Source: Candidatus Bealeia paramacronuclearis
GTDB taxonomy: Bacteria; Pseudomonadota; Alphaproteobacteria; UBA9655
DNA: 64,000 bases
Assembly: GCF_035607555.1 (NCBI RefSeq)
Contig: NZ_JAVHWZ010000003.1
Location: forward strand, 92,018 to 156,017
Direction of reading: 5' to 3'
Of the stretch, positions 25,116 through 34,788 are shown one piece after another. The notes under the pieces were generated by a model. It was not told where the DNA came from. It saw only the letters and a program-made list of their open reading frames with translations, and made no database searches. The position numbers and the translations under genes were made by a program. Positions within the stretch are counted from its first letter, which is position 1. Each line of letters begins with the position of its first letter.

Positions 25116-26135
25116 ATGCGTGTTCTTGGAATTGAAACCAGCTGCGATGAAACTTCTGCGGCCATTGTGGATGATCAAATGCGGATCCTCTCCCTTGTAG
25201 TCGTATCCCAATTGCGCGAGCATGAACTTTATGGAGGGGTCGTCCCTGAAATTGCAGCGCGCGCCCATTTAGACCTCATTGAAAGGATCGTTGAAAAAGC
25301 ATTTCAGGATGGGAATTGCAGTCTTCAAGATATTGATGCCATTGCTGCTACGGGGGGCCCCGGGCTGATTGGGGGTGTGATTGTAGGAACGATGTACGCC
25401 AAAGGTTTAGCACTTTCTCACTCTTTGCCTTATGTGGCCGTCAATCACTTGGAAGGGCATGCGCTTACAGCGCGTCTTGATCCTGGCGTTGAATTTCCCT
25501 ATCTGCTCCTTTTGATTTCAGGGGGACATTGCCAATTTTTGATAGTGGAGGAGCTGGGCCTTTATCACAAACTGGGGGCCACCATTGATGATGCAGTGGG
25601 GGAGGCTTTTGACAAGACGGGAAAACTCATTCATCTCTCCTATCCTGCAGGGCCTCAGATTGAGCATTTAGCAAAAAGGGGGGACCCTCTACGATTTACT
25701 TTGCCGCGCCCGTTGTGGAAAAAACCGGGCTGTGATTTTTCATTTTCAGGACTCAAAACCGCGGTGCGTCAAACGCTTCAAGAGATTTCTGAAAAATCCG
25801 ATCAAGACATTGCCGATCTTTGTGCCTCTTTTCAAAAGACGGTGGGCGATATTTTATGTGACCGTGCTCAGAATGCCATTGAAATGGCCCTTGAAAAAAA
25901 TCCTAAAATCAAAGATCTTGTTTTGGCAGGGGGTGTTGCTGCAAATGGGTCTTTGCGATTGCGGCTTGAGACCGTGTGTCAAAAGTCAGGACTTCAATTG
26001 TTGTGCCCTCCAATGAGTTTGTGCACGGATAATGCGGCGATGATTGCCTGGGTCGGACTTGAGCGATTTCAGCGCGGTCTTTTCACCTCCCTTGATTTTG
26101 CACCACGCCCCCGTTGGCCTTTAGATGAGATATGA
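25116..26135 (+). CDS. tsaD: tRNA N6-adenosine threonylcarbamoyltransferase
   Basis: Transfers threonylcarbamoyl from TC-AMP to A37 of tRNAs that read ANN codons, working with TsaB, TsaE and TsaC. The 339 residues show GIETSCDETSAAIV at the start, the metal-binding HxxxH in NHLEGHAL, LISGGHCQF, the nucleotide-site GEAFDKTGKL, and the ASKR-like LAGGVAANGSLR near residue 270. Length and frame are normal. The stop overlaps the region of the gpsA start; the order tsaD-gpsA-EVE gene is common in alphaproteobacteria. Confidence 0.98.
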   Translation: MRVLGIETSCDETSAAIVDDQMRILSLVVVSQLREHELYGGVVPEIAARAHLDLIERIVEKAFQDGNCSLQDIDAIAATGGPGLIGGVIVGTMYAKGLALSHSLPYVAVNHLEGHALTARLDPGVEFPYLLLLISGGHCQFLIVEELGLYHKLGATIDDAVGEAFDKTGKLIHLSYPAGPQIEHLAKRGDPLRFTLPRPLWKKPGCDFSFSGLKTAVRQTLQEISEKSDQDIADLCASFQKTVGDILCDRAQNAIEMALEKNPKIKDLVLAGGVAANGSLRLRLETVCQKSGLQLLCPPMSLCTDNAAMIAWVGLERFQRGLFTSLDFAPRPRWPLDEI

Positions 26136-26136
26136 G

Positions 26137-27123
26137 ATGAAGCAAAAATATACAATCGGAGTTGTGGGTGCAGGCGCTTGGGGCACGGCCCTGGCTATGG
26201 CGTTTTCACGCGCACAATGTGAGGTTACCTTGTGGAGCCTCAATTCAGGATTGGTAGAGGCGATTGAGACACGCCATGAAAATACGTTTCGTTTGCCGGG
26301 AATTTCCCTTAATCCCCTTATTAAAGCCACCACGGATTTTCAGGATTTAAAGCCCCTAGATGTTTTGGTTTTGGCAACACCTGCGCAAAAATTACGCGAA
26401 TTTCTGGAAAATTATAGTGCGGATATTTCCAATTCAACACCACTGGTTTTAACATCCAAAGGCATTGAATTGGGCAGTGGAAAACTACTGACCGAAATCA
26501 TCCCCGAATATTTACCTCAAAATCCAATTGCAATTCTTTCTGGCCCCAGTTTTGCCATGGATGTTGCAAAAAAACTACCTACCGCCGTTACACTGGCCAC
26601 AACTCATTTGGAATGGGGGCAGGCTTTGACCCATGCCTTTTCCAGTCAATATTTTCGTCCCTATTATAGCGCCGATATGATTGGGGCTCAAATGGGAGGG
26701 GCTCTTAAAAATGTTTTAGCCATTGCCTCGGGGATTCTTCAGGGCAAGGGTTTTGGTGAAAATGCAAGAGCTGCACTCATTACCCGAGGCCTTGTTGAAA
26801 TTCAAAGGCTGGGCGTAACATTAGGTGCCAACCCGGAAACGTTTTATGGACTTTCGGGCGTGGGAGATCTCATGCTCAGTTGTTATTCTGAGCAATCCCG
26901 AAATATGTCTTTAGGTATTCAATTAGGCCACGGAAAAGTTTTAAGCAACGAAGAAAGCCCGTTGACCGAAGGTGTTTATACTGCGGCTTCCCTTATGATC
27001 TTGGCCAAAAAACATCAGGTCGAGATGCCCATTTGTGAGGCTGTGGATCATATCGTGAATCATAACGGCAATATTGAGACGACTATTGAAAGGCTGCTTT
27101 CTCGTCCGCTCAAAGCCGAATAA
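26137..27123 (+). CDS. gpsA: glycerol-3-phosphate dehydrogenase [NAD(P)+]
   Basis: Reduces dihydroxyacetone phosphate to sn-glycerol 3-phosphate for phospholipid synthesis. The N-terminal Rossmann fold has VVGAGAWGTALA; the substrate region has SGPSFAMDV and the catalytic Lys in GGALKNVLAIASG. ATG at 26137 gives the normal N-terminus (MKQKYTIGV); an in-frame ATG at 26125 would add four residues and overlap tsaD. The 16-bp gap to the EVE gene suggests one operon. Confidence 0.97.
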   Translation: MKQKYTIGVVGAGAWGTALAMAFSRAQCEVTLWSLNSGLVEAIETRHENTFRLPGISLNPLIKATTDFQDLKPLDVLVLATPAQKLREFLENYSADISNSTPLVLTSKGIELGSGKLLTEIIPEYLPQNPIAILSGPSFAMDVAKKLPTAVTLATTHLEWGQALTHAFSSQYFRPYYSADMIGAQMGGALKNVLAIASGILQGKGFGENARAALITRGLVEIQRLGVTLGANPETFYGLSGVGDLMLSCYSEQSRNMSLGIQLGHGKVLSNEESPLTEGVYTAASLMILAKKHQVEMPICEAVDHIVNHNGNIETTIERLLSRPLKAE

Positions 27124-27138
27124 TTTTAAGGAGTCACC

Positions 27139-27546
27139 ATGGCTTATTGGATCATCAAATCAGAACCCGGAAGTTGGTCTTGGGAGATGCAAACCAAGGC
27201 CGGTATTACTCATTGGGATGGTGTTCGCAATTATCAAGCGGCCAATAATCTGAAAGCCATGAAAATTGGTGACCTTTGCTTTTTTTATCATTCCGTCCAT
27301 GAAAAGCAAATCGTTGGCATTGTGGAAGTTGTGAGGGAGGCAGAGCGCGATCCCACAGATCCCACCGGACGATTTGTGATGGTGGATGTAAAAACAGTGA
27401 AACCTCTTCTCAAACCTGTAACACTCGACCAAATTAAAAGCGATCCAGATTTAAGACATATTGCCCTGGTGCGCCAAAGCCGCCTTTCCGTTATTCCTTT
27501 GGATTCCCAATCTTGGACACATTTGTGTGCTTTGGGCGGGGTTTAA
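27139..27546 (+). CDS. EVE domain-containing protein
   Basis: A 135-residue single-domain protein of the EVE fold, related to YTH and PUA domains and thought to bind modified bases in DNA or RNA. Typical motifs: YWIIKSEPGSWSW at the start, WDGVRNYQAANNLKAMKIGD, YHSVHEKQIVGIVEV and HIALVRQSRLSVIPL. Ribosome site AAGGAG is 8 bp before the ATG. It ends the tsaD-gpsA group, where EVE genes often occur in alphaproteobacteria. In other genomes EVE domains pair with restriction enzymes; nothing like that is seen here. Confidence 0.95.
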   Translation: MAYWIIKSEPGSWSWEMQTKAGITHWDGVRNYQAANNLKAMKIGDLCFFYHSVHEKQIVGIVEVVREAERDPTDPTGRFVMVDVKTVKPLLKPVTLDQIKSDPDLRHIALVRQSRLSVIPLDSQSWTHLCALGGV

Positions 27547-27564
27547 TGATTGTTTAATGATTTT

Positions 27565-28314
27565 CTAACCGAATTTGATTACATCCCCTTCCCTATCCGC
27601 AACCTTAACGATTTGGCCATGATAAGGACAGGCGAATTCTGAAAGTCTTACAAAGACTTCTGTGATCTCATCGGGATGAGGGAGGGTCATAGGATCCACG
27701 CCAGGCAAAGCTTGAGCATGTTGCTTGGTACGAACTTGACCAGGATCGGCAAGATTGACCTTCAGATTAGTAAGTTTGACTTCTGAGGCGTAGGAAAGCA
27801 CCATTTTTTCAAGGGCGGATTTACTAGAGAGAAAATTTCCCCAATAGGGCATCTCTTGATGGACAAAACCTGAGGTTGTAAAAATGGCACGTCCCGCATC
27901 ACTGCGTTTGAGCATACCATCAAAGCAGCGAATCAAATGCCAATTGGCAAAGAAATTCACCGTGAAAAGATCATGAAAAACGGAAGGTGGCATGTCTTGG
28001 GTTGGATAAAGTCCCCCTAAAATTCCCGCATTTCCAACGAGAACGTCAAGGCCTCCGAAACGATCAAATGTGGCGGTGGCGAGATCTTCAATTCGAGGGA
28101 GATCTTTCAAATCAAAAGGCACCAAAAGGGCTGAGCTGCCCTCTGCTTGAACCACATCATCTACTTTTTCAAGGTCGCTTAATTTGAGATCCACAAGGAT
28201 AAGTTTAGCCCCTTCTTGCGCAAAGCGTTTAGCAATAGCCGCACCAATGCCGTTTCCAGCTCCGGTGATGAGGGCCACTTTGCCCTCAAGGCGTTTTTTT
28301 ATCGTCATGGGCAT
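27565..28314 (-). CDS. SDR-family oxidoreductase
   Basis: Short-chain dehydrogenase/reductase of about 249 residues. The N-terminal TGAGNGIGAAIA is the NAD(P)-binding glycine motif and VLVGNAGILGG the NAG motif. The active site normally reads S...YxxxK; here SGFVHQEMPYWGNFLSSKSALEK has Y (PYW) further from K than YxxxK would allow, so the usual tetrad is not obvious and the catalytic Tyr may be changed. I start at 28314 (MPMTIKKRLEG), because longer starts run deep into cvpA. It is the last gene of the dnaB...cvpA series; in many alphaproteobacteria purF stands between cvpA and this gene, but it is missing here. Confidence 0.88.
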   Translation of the reverse strand: MPMTIKKRLEGKVALITGAGNGIGAAIAKRFAQEGAKLILVDLKLSDLEKVDDVVQAEGSSALLVPFDLKDLPRIEDLATATFDRFGGLDVLVGNAGILGGLYPTQDMPPSVFHDLFTVNFFANWHLIRCFDGMLKRSDAGRAIFTTSGFVHQEMPYWGNFLSSKSALEKMVLSYASEVKLTNLKVNLADPGQVRTKQHAQALPGVDPMTLPHPDEITEVFVRLSEFACPYHGQIVKVADREGDVIKFG

Positions 28315-28993
28315 TGAGAAGCCTTTCCATGTCATTAAGCTGATCGGGTTCATATCCCTCGTGCTCAGGTTTGGGGTCTTTTTTAGGTTTTAACGTTGAG
28401 AGATTTTGAACTGTTTTTTCAATATCACCCAAATGATTTTCAATGAGATCTTTGGCATCCAAGGGGGGAATCGCGAGTTTTGTTTCAGGCCCCTCCATCA
28501 GTTCTTGCGGAATGAAAGAATGAATGAATTGAGCGCCTTCTCGAACCCAAGGCGTACTTTTGGCGGTTCTTAAAGACTCAGGAAGATGCTTGTGCCCGTA
28601 GAAAAAAGTAAGTGCCATGAAAATCAGGCAAATAACAACGCCTCCTCGAAACAATCCAAAAAGAAGTCCAAAAGATTTATCAAGACCTCCCAAAATACTA
28701 ACTTTGATACGATTGGAAACAAGTCTGCTGATAATAATGAGAACGGAAAGACTTATCACAAAAATACCAATGGCCACAACCGCATCCGCGATCATAGGAT
28801 TTTTGATATATTCTCGTCCCAAAGGTCTTAAAACGGGAAGGCCGTAGACGACGGCTAAAATGGCGCCGACCCAACCCGCAATACCCATGACTTCGCGCGT
28901 GACCCCGCGCATGAGTCCAATTAAAGAGGAAAGCGCAATGATTGCGAGAAAAATGCCGTCAACGGCATTAAAGTGGTGGATTTCAGACACCAT
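28286..28993 (-). CDS. cvpA: CvpA family membrane protein
   Basis: A 235-residue inner-membrane protein with four hydrophobic segments in its first 130 residues. Family pattern: NAVDGIFLAIIALSSLIGLMRG at the start (I cite only the first part as signature) and LLFGLFRGGVVICLIF in the fourth helix. CvpA is needed for colicin V production in E. coli and has been linked to envelope stress. The C-terminal 100 residues are hydrophilic and Lys/Glu-rich. It overlaps radA by 11 bp and the SDR gene downstream, a tight operon. Confidence 0.92.
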   Translation of the reverse strand: MVSEIHHFNAVDGIFLAIIALSSLIGLMRGVTREVMGIAGWVGAILAVVYGLPVLRPLGREYIKNPMIADAVVAIGIFVISLSVLIIISRLVSNRIKVSILGGLDKSFGLLFGLFRGGVVICLIFMALTFFYGHKHLPESLRTAKSTPWVREGAQFIHSFIPQELMEGPETKLAIPPLDAKDLIENHLGDIEKTVQNLSTLKPKKDPKPEHEGYEPDQLNDMERLLNAHDDKKTP

Positions 28994-30380
28994 GGCTCAC
29001 CTTCTTCATGGGTTCATTCTTAAGAAAAGTACTAACAACTTCCGCCAAATGAGACAATGGATGAATTTCAAATCCAGGGGTGGAAAATGTTTTTTTCCCG
29101 CGCCCAGACTCAGGAATAAAGGCTTCTTGGAACCCTAATTTTTGGGCTTCTTTAAGGCGCGCTTCTTGTTGACCCACAACACGAATTTCTCCAGAAAGTC
29201 CAATTTCACCAAAAAAGATAGCATCTTGAGGCGTGGGAATATTACTCAAAGACGACAAAAGAGCCGCAGCCACGGCTAAATCCGCAGCAGGCTCTGTAAT
29301 TCTGAGTCCTCCTGCCACATTTAAATACACATCGCGGCCTACAAAATTAACGCCACAGCGGGCTTCTAGGACCGCTAAAATCATGGACAAACGATTTTGA
29401 TCCCATCCAACAACGGCCCGCCGGGGAGTGGCTAAATTCGAAGGGGCCACAAGGGCTTGCACCTCAACCAAAAGAGGTCGCGTGCCTTCAATACCTGCAA
29501 AAACGGAGGCACCGCTCACCTGACCTTGACGACTTGAAAGAAAGAGTGCGGAAGGATTTGATACCTCCATCAATCCCTTGTCCGTCATTTCAAAAACGCC
29601 AATTTCATCGGTCGCGCCAAAACGATTTTTGACCGACCTTAAAATTCGGAATTGATGGCCGCGCTCCCCTTCAAAATAAAGGACAGTATCGACCATATGC
29701 TCAAGCACGCGGGGACCTGCGATAATTCCCTCTTTGGTCACGTGCCCCACCAAAATTACGGTCACACCTCGACGTTTGGCCACACGGATAAGCTCTTGCG
29801 CACATCCTCGGACTTGAGAAACCGTGCCTGGCGTTGAGTCCAGTGTATCCATATACATCGTTTGAATAGAATCGATAATGGCTACATCTGGCCCTTGAGG
29901 ATCGTCTAAAGAGGAAATAATGTCGCGCACATTTGTGGTTGCTGCCAAATCCACGGTGCATTTTTCGATCTGAAGGCGTTGCGCGCGAAGTCGCACTTGG
30001 GCAATGGCTTCTTCTCCTGAAATGTAAGCACATTTTCCTTTTTTGCTGATGGCTGCAGCCACTTGCAAAAGAACTGTGGATTTTCCAATTCCGGGATCGC
30101 CCCCAACCAAAAGAACGGATCCGGGAACAAGACCACCGCCTGCGACGCGATCAAATTCATTCATTCCCGTCACCAAGCGGGGTGCATCTTCCATGTCCCC
30201 TTCAAGGGTCATAAAATCAATTTTACGTCCTTTTCCAGAGCCCAATCCTTTGGGCAAAAGATCGGGAGCTGCTTCTTCTACAAGGGTGTTCCAACTTTGG
30301 CAGGACTCACATTTCCCGGCCCATTTTGTGGTGCATTCACCGCACGCTTGGCAAACATATTGAACGGATTTTCGTGCCAT
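28983..30380 (-). CDS. radA: DNA repair protein RadA
   Basis: RecA-like ATPase that promotes branch migration in recombination. The 465 residues start with a C4 zinc finger (CQACGECTTKWAGKCESC), followed by Walker A GGDPGIGKST, the RadA-specific KNRFG motif (VKNRFGATDE) and a C-terminal Lon-like domain. The length is normal for the family. The gene lies just downstream of mlaF, with a 1-bp contact, and overlaps cvpA, so the whole minus-strand series from dnaB is probably read through. Confidence 0.97.
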   Translation of the reverse strand: MARKSVQYVCQACGECTTKWAGKCESCQSWNTLVEEAAPDLLPKGLGSGKGRKIDFMTLEGDMEDAPRLVTGMNEFDRVAGGGLVPGSVLLVGGDPGIGKSTVLLQVAAAISKKGKCAYISGEEAIAQVRLRAQRLQIEKCTVDLAATTNVRDIISSLDDPQGPDVAIIDSIQTMYMDTLDSTPGTVSQVRGCAQELIRVAKRRGVTVILVGHVTKEGIIAGPRVLEHMVDTVLYFEGERGHQFRILRSVKNRFGATDEIGVFEMTDKGLMEVSNPSALFLSSRQGQVSGASVFAGIEGTRPLLVEVQALVAPSNLATPRRAVVGWDQNRLSMILAVLEARCGVNFVGRDVYLNVAGGLRITEPAADLAVAAALLSSLSNIPTPQDAIFFGEIGLSGEIRVVGQQEARLKEAQKLGFQEAFIPESGRGKKTFSTPGFEIHPLSHLAEVVSTFLKNEPMKKVSHGV

Positions 30381-31168
30381 TAAGCTGCCTCTTTATGAAT
30401 CGTCTCAAGGTGAATGGGCCCCTTGGGACTTCCCGTCACAAATTGTTCGACATAAGGATTTCCAGAGTGATCAATTCCAGAAGCCGGCCCCGACCAAATG
30501 ATATGCCCCTCATGAATCATTGCAATACGATCGGCCACATGTCGAGCGCTCGCCATATCATGGGTGATGGTGACAGCGGTGGCTTTGAGATCCTTCACGT
30601 TTTTTGAAATAATATCGTTGATGATCCCACAAAAAATGGGATCGAGTCCCGCCGTAGGTTCATCAAAAAAGATAAGTGAAGGCGCTGTAGCAATAGCGCG
30701 TGCCAAAGCCACACGGCGCTGCATGCCTCCTGAAATTTCAGAGGGGAAAAGCTCACCCACACCAGCATCAAGACCCACAGATGCGAGATTTTCAAGCGCA
30801 ATGGCTTGTGCATCTTTTCGGGACATCCCCTTGGCATTAATCAATCCAAAAGCAACATTTTCCCAAACCTTCAAACTATCAAAAAGGGCTGATCCTTGAA
30901 AAACGGTCGAGACATTGTAAAGACGCTTTGTTTGTTCACGCACGCTTTCTCCCACGATATTTTTTCCATCAATGAGAATTTCACCGGAATCCGGCTGGAT
31001 GAGTCCCAAAATGCATTTAATCAGGACAGATTTCCCCGTACCCGACCCCCCAATAATCACAAGAGATTCGCCCTCATAAATATCGAGATTAAGTTTATTT
31101 AAAACAACTTTATGTCCAAAAGATTTGGAGAGGTTGCGGATTTGAATTTTGATGTTTTTCTGGCTCAT
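30380..31168 (-). CDS. mlaF: MlaF-type ABC transporter ATPase
   Basis: ATP-binding subunit of the MlaFEDB complex, which moves phospholipids between outer and inner membrane. The 262 residues contain Walker A GGSGTGKS, the signature SGGMQRRVALARA, Walker B LIFFDEPTAGLDP and the His switch in ITHDMASAR. It overlaps the MlaE gene by 4 bp. MlaD and MlaC, the lipid-carrying partners, are not next to it and may be elsewhere or replaced. Confidence 0.93.
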   Translation of the reverse strand: MSQKNIKIQIRNLSKSFGHKVVLNKLNLDIYEGESLVIIGGSGTGKSVLIKCILGLIQPDSGEILIDGKNIVGESVREQTKRLYNVSTVFQGSALFDSLKVWENVAFGLINAKGMSRKDAQAIALENLASVGLDAGVGELFPSEISGGMQRRVALARAIATAPSLIFFDEPTAGLDPIFCGIINDIISKNVKDLKATAVTITHDMASARHVADRIAMIHEGHIIWSGPASGIDHSGNPYVEQFVTGSPKGPIHLETIHKEAA

Positions 31169-31941
31169 GCGTCAAACAAAATGGCGGTGAGGAGATAGTT
31201 CGTAATCAAAATCAAAATGGAAGCCGAGACGACCGCATTCGTCGTGGCTTTTCCGACGCCTTGGGCGCCACCCTTGGAATAATACCCCTGATAGCACCCC
31301 ATGGATGTGATGATAAATCCAAAAGCGGCAGCTTTTATTAAACCAGAAGCCACATCGGCCCGCTCCAAAAAATCCCAGGATTGTTTGAGGTAGGTGGCTG
31401 GATTAAATCCCAACTTATAAACGCTCACCAAATACCCTCCAAAAACGCCGATGATATCAGCCACCATCACAAGAAGGGGCAATGTCAAAACTCCCGCTAA
31501 AATTCGAGGGGCAATAAGATATTTGGAAGGATGCGTGGAAAGAGTGGTTAAAGCATCAATTTGTTCTGTAACCCTCATGGTACCAATTTCTGCTGCCATA
31601 GAGGCTCCCATGCGCCCTGCCACCATGAGCCCCGCAAGTACTGGGCCCAATTCACGAGTCATGGACAGGATCACAACAGAAGCCACAGCATTTTCTGCAT
31701 TAAAACGCGAGAATCCCGTATAGCTTTGAAGTGCTAAAACCATACCTGTGAAAAGTGCGGTAAGCCCCACAACGGGCAAAGATAAATACCCAATTTCTAA
31801 AAATTGTCGAAGAATTTGCCTAAAAAAATAAGGGGGCTTGAATCCCTCCCAAAGGCTATTGCCCAAAAAGAGGCTAAGACGCCCCACGCTTGCTAAAAAT
31901 TCTAAAAAGATGCGGCCAATGCCAGCTAAAATTGAAATCAC
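31165..31941 (-). CDS. mlaE: MlaE-type ABC transporter permease
   Basis: Inner-membrane permease of the lipid-asymmetry system, 258 residues with about five to six helices. Family signature: LALQSYTGFSRF, SMTRELGPVLAGLMVAGR and GTMRVTEQIDALTTL, the last part a cytoplasmic coupling segment. Overlaps mlaF and alr by 4 bp each, so translation is coupled. Location between alr and radA rather than in a full mla operon is shared with some alphaproteobacteria. Confidence 0.93.
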   Translation of the reverse strand: MISILAGIGRIFLEFLASVGRLSLFLGNSLWEGFKPPYFFRQILRQFLEIGYLSLPVVGLTALFTGMVLALQSYTGFSRFNAENAVASVVILSMTRELGPVLAGLMVAGRMGASMAAEIGTMRVTEQIDALTTLSTHPSKYLIAPRILAGVLTLPLLVMVADIIGVFGGYLVSVYKLGFNPATYLKQSWDFLERADVASGLIKAAAFGFIITSMGCYQGYYSKGGAQGVGKATTNAVVSASILILITNYLLTAILFDA

Positions 31942-33068
31942 GAGGCAATTTTCTCCAAATTCCGTTGATTCTCTTTAGCATAAAATCGCTCGTAACGAGA
32001 CCCTAAATTCGTTAAAATTTCCCAAGGCGCCGTTCTTGCCCATTTGGCTACATCATCAAGGCGAATATTTTCGCCCAATAGTTCAACCCAATCCCCAGAA
32101 CGAATGGGGGCTCCATGATGCGCGGTGATATCAACAGTCATCAAATCCATAGAAATCCGCCCAACAATCGGGAACTTGTGCCCCTGAATAAAAACATATC
32201 CCTGATTGCTAAGGCTACGCAAAACACCATCTGCATATCCAATCCCCAAGGTTGCAATACGACTGGAACGGGCGGTTGTAAATGTCGCATCATAGCCAAT
32301 GGATTTTCCAGCGGGAATCTCTTCAATCTGAAGAATTTTGGCAAAAATATGTGCCACAGGCTTGAACTCAGGAGACGTCAAATTCGATCCATAAAGGGCA
32401 AGCCCTGGACGCACGAGATCAAAATGATAGTGTGAACCTAAATGAACCCCCCCCGAATTGGCCAAAGATAAAGACGCTTGCGGCAAAAGATCTTTTAGAC
32501 GAAGAAACTCTTCTAATTGTTCCTTATTCATCGGATGATCAAATGTATAGGAACACGCCAAATGACTCATAATCAATTTTAAATCAAGAAACTCAAAGAA
32601 AGAATGTAGAATTTTTTTAAGGTCTTTCTCATGAAATCCCGTCCGCACAAGGCCTGTGTCAATATGAATGCCACAAGGAAGTTTTTTCTGCGCTTTTAAA
32701 GCAACCCCATGCCATTTTTGAAGTTGCTCGAAATGACATAAAACGGGAATAAGGTTATTCTCAATAAGAACTTCCTCCTCCCCTGAAATAAGTGTGGAAA
32801 GCACATAAATCTGAGCCTGAGGAAGGACTTTTCGAAGAGACACCCCTTCTTGACATTGAATCACAAAATAAGTCTTGGCGCCTTCTACCCAGAGAACTTC
32901 CGCAACCTGCTCCATGCCCAAACCATATCCGTTGGCTTTAACAGCAGGGGCACAGGCTGTTTTCGGTCCAAGCCCGCGACAGAGAATTCTATAATTCTCT
33001 CGAATCGCCTCAAGATCAACAATGAGAGTTGCAGGTGTGCTGGGAGAAAAAAAAGAGGGGTTAATCAT
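31938..33068 (-). CDS. alr: alanine racemase
   Basis: PLP enzyme that makes D-alanine for peptidoglycan. The 376 residues contain the PLP-binding lysine in APAVKANGYGLG (about residue 45), the second catalytic Tyr region in LGIGYADGV (about residue 270), and the SMDLMTVDIT strand. The length is normal. It follows dnaB on the minus strand with 21 bp between and overlaps mlaE by 4 bp. Together with mrcA it supports an active cell wall pathway. Confidence 0.97.
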   Translation of the reverse strand: MINPSFFSPSTPATLIVDLEAIRENYRILCRGLGPKTACAPAVKANGYGLGMEQVAEVLWVEGAKTYFVIQCQEGVSLRKVLPQAQIYVLSTLISGEEEVLIENNLIPVLCHFEQLQKWHGVALKAQKKLPCGIHIDTGLVRTGFHEKDLKKILHSFFEFLDLKLIMSHLACSYTFDHPMNKEQLEEFLRLKDLLPQASLSLANSGGVHLGSHYHFDLVRPGLALYGSNLTSPEFKPVAHIFAKILQIEEIPAGKSIGYDATFTTARSSRIATLGIGYADGVLRSLSNQGYVFIQGHKFPIVGRISMDLMTVDITAHHGAPIRSGDWVELLGENIRLDDVAKWARTAPWEILTNLGSRYERFYAKENQRNLEKIAS

Positions 33069-33089
33069 GTGAGGAATCCACTCTTAACA

Positions 33090-34577
33090 TCAATGTTCAT
33101 GGGGCAAATAACTCTGTTCAATATAATTCGAGAATTTGGTGAGAGCTCCCTCAAAGTGAAGCTTGACCGTCCCCACAGGACCATGACGTTGCTTGGCGAT
33201 AATGACTTCTGCCAGATTTCGGATTTGGGTCATATGAACATCCCACTCGCGATATTTATCCGTGCCTGGCGTGGGCTCCTTGCGAGCCTCATAATATTCT
33301 TCCCGATAGACGAACATCACAACGTCGGCGTCTTGCTCAATGGATCCTGATTCGCGCAAATCGGAAAGCTGAGGGCGCTTGTCGTCCCGTTGTTCAACGG
33401 CACGGGAAAGCTGAGACAAGGCGATGACGGGTACATTTAATTCTTTGGCCAAAGCTTTAAGGCCTCGGGTAATTTCAGAAAGTTCTTGCACACGATTTTC
33501 ATTTCCCTTGCCGCCGCCTGGGGATCCAATTAATTGTAAATAATCAATAACAATGAGCCCGAGACCTTCTTGGCGCTGTAAACGCCGTGCGCGCGTTCGA
33601 ATGGCCGGCACGCTCAAGGCCGGAGTATCGTCAATATAAAGAGGAAGCTGACTTAATTCTCGACTCACTTCCACAAATTTAGGGAAGTCATTTTGGCTAA
33701 TTTCACCGCGTCGGATTTTGTCAGAGGAGACTCCCGATTCTTGACCCAAAAGACGATTGGCCAATTGCTCGGCGGACATCTCAAGAGAGAAAAAAGCCAC
33801 ATGAGCCCCTTCGCGTTTTTGCAATTGAGCTTTGGCGGCATTAAAGGCAATGTTGGTCGCAAGCGCTGTCTTTCCCATGGAAGGACGGCCTGCCAAAATC
33901 AAAAGGTCAGACGGGTGAAGCCCACCTAAGCGTTTGTCGATATCCACAAGTCCTGATGTCACACCCACTATGTGGCTGTCCCGTTTGTAAGCAATTTCTG
34001 CCGTTTTAATGGCTGCCGTCAGGGCAGAAGTAAAAGTCTGAATTCCACGCTCTTGATGACCTGAGGTCGCAAGATCAAACAGTTTCTTTTCCGCGATCTC
34101 AATTTGATTTGAGGCGGTTGTTTCTAAATTAAACGTATGGGCCGTATTGACGACCTCCTCACCGATATCAATCAGTTGGCGGCGCAAATAAAGATCATAA
34201 ATTTTTCGGGCATAATCTTCGCTATTAATAATTGAGACGATGTTGGTCGCAAGCTCCGCCAGATACTGCCCTCCACCCACATCCTGAAGGGAGGCATCTT
34301 TTTCAAAATAATCACGAAGCGTAATGGGATCAGCTACTTGCCCCCGATTAATGAGCGTGCCCAAAGCTTGAAAAATTTTCCCATGCACAGCCGTTGCAAA
34401 ATGCTCAGGGCGCAAAAATTCAGCAACCCGTTCATATACGAGATTGTTGTGCAAAAGTGCACCCAGTAAAGCTTGCTCCGCATCCACACTCTGGGGAAGA
34501 GTGCGTTCCATCATAGCCTCAAGAGAGCTGCCTTCAGAGGAGATCAATTGCAATGCATTTGAAGATTTTTTAACCAT
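33090..34577 (-). CDS. dnaB: replicative DNA helicase DnaB
   Basis: Hexameric helicase that unwinds DNA at the replication fork. The 495 residues show the N-terminal DnaG-interacting domain (SVDAEQALLGALLHN near residue 30), the RecA-like core with Walker A GRPSMGKTALATNIA, Walker B LIVIDYLQLI, and the C-terminal DLRESGSIEQDADVV with the arginine-finger region RNGP-like RHGPVGTVKLHF. First gene of the dnaB-alr-mlaEF-radA-cvpA-SDR series. Confidence 0.98.
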   Translation of the reverse strand: MVKKSSNALQLISSEGSSLEAMMERTLPQSVDAEQALLGALLHNNLVYERVAEFLRPEHFATAVHGKIFQALGTLINRGQVADPITLRDYFEKDASLQDVGGGQYLAELATNIVSIINSEDYARKIYDLYLRRQLIDIGEEVVNTAHTFNLETTASNQIEIAEKKLFDLATSGHQERGIQTFTSALTAAIKTAEIAYKRDSHIVGVTSGLVDIDKRLGGLHPSDLLILAGRPSMGKTALATNIAFNAAKAQLQKREGAHVAFFSLEMSAEQLANRLLGQESGVSSDKIRRGEISQNDFPKFVEVSRELSQLPLYIDDTPALSVPAIRTRARRLQRQEGLGLIVIDYLQLIGSPGGGKGNENRVQELSEITRGLKALAKELNVPVIALSQLSRAVEQRDDKRPQLSDLRESGSIEQDADVVMFVYREEYYEARKEPTPGTDKYREWDVHMTQIRNLAEVIIAKQRHGPVGTVKLHFEGALTKFSNYIEQSYLPHEH

Positions 34578-34660
34578 GGACTCACGAGATCAAACTGAAT
34601 TTAGGATCTCACTATATAACCATCCGTCATAAATTTCATCATGGATTTTGAGTTTGAGAA

Positions 34661-34685
34661 ACTAAGGTTAAAATTTAACCTTAGT
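34661..34685 (-). terminator. palindromic terminator at the porin 3' end
   Basis: A perfect 12-base palindrome arm pair ACTAAGGTTAAA/TTTAACCTTAGT around one base. It includes the last codons and the TAA of the porin gene and is followed by TTTCTC on the minus strand. Confidence 0.65.
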
Positions 34686-34788
34686 CCCCAAAACAACGAC
34701 ATCAGATTTTTGTTTTGGGCCCACGGGACCTGCTGTGACACTACCAGAGGCCAGTGCTGTTGAATTGGGAAGCATATTTGAACTATTA

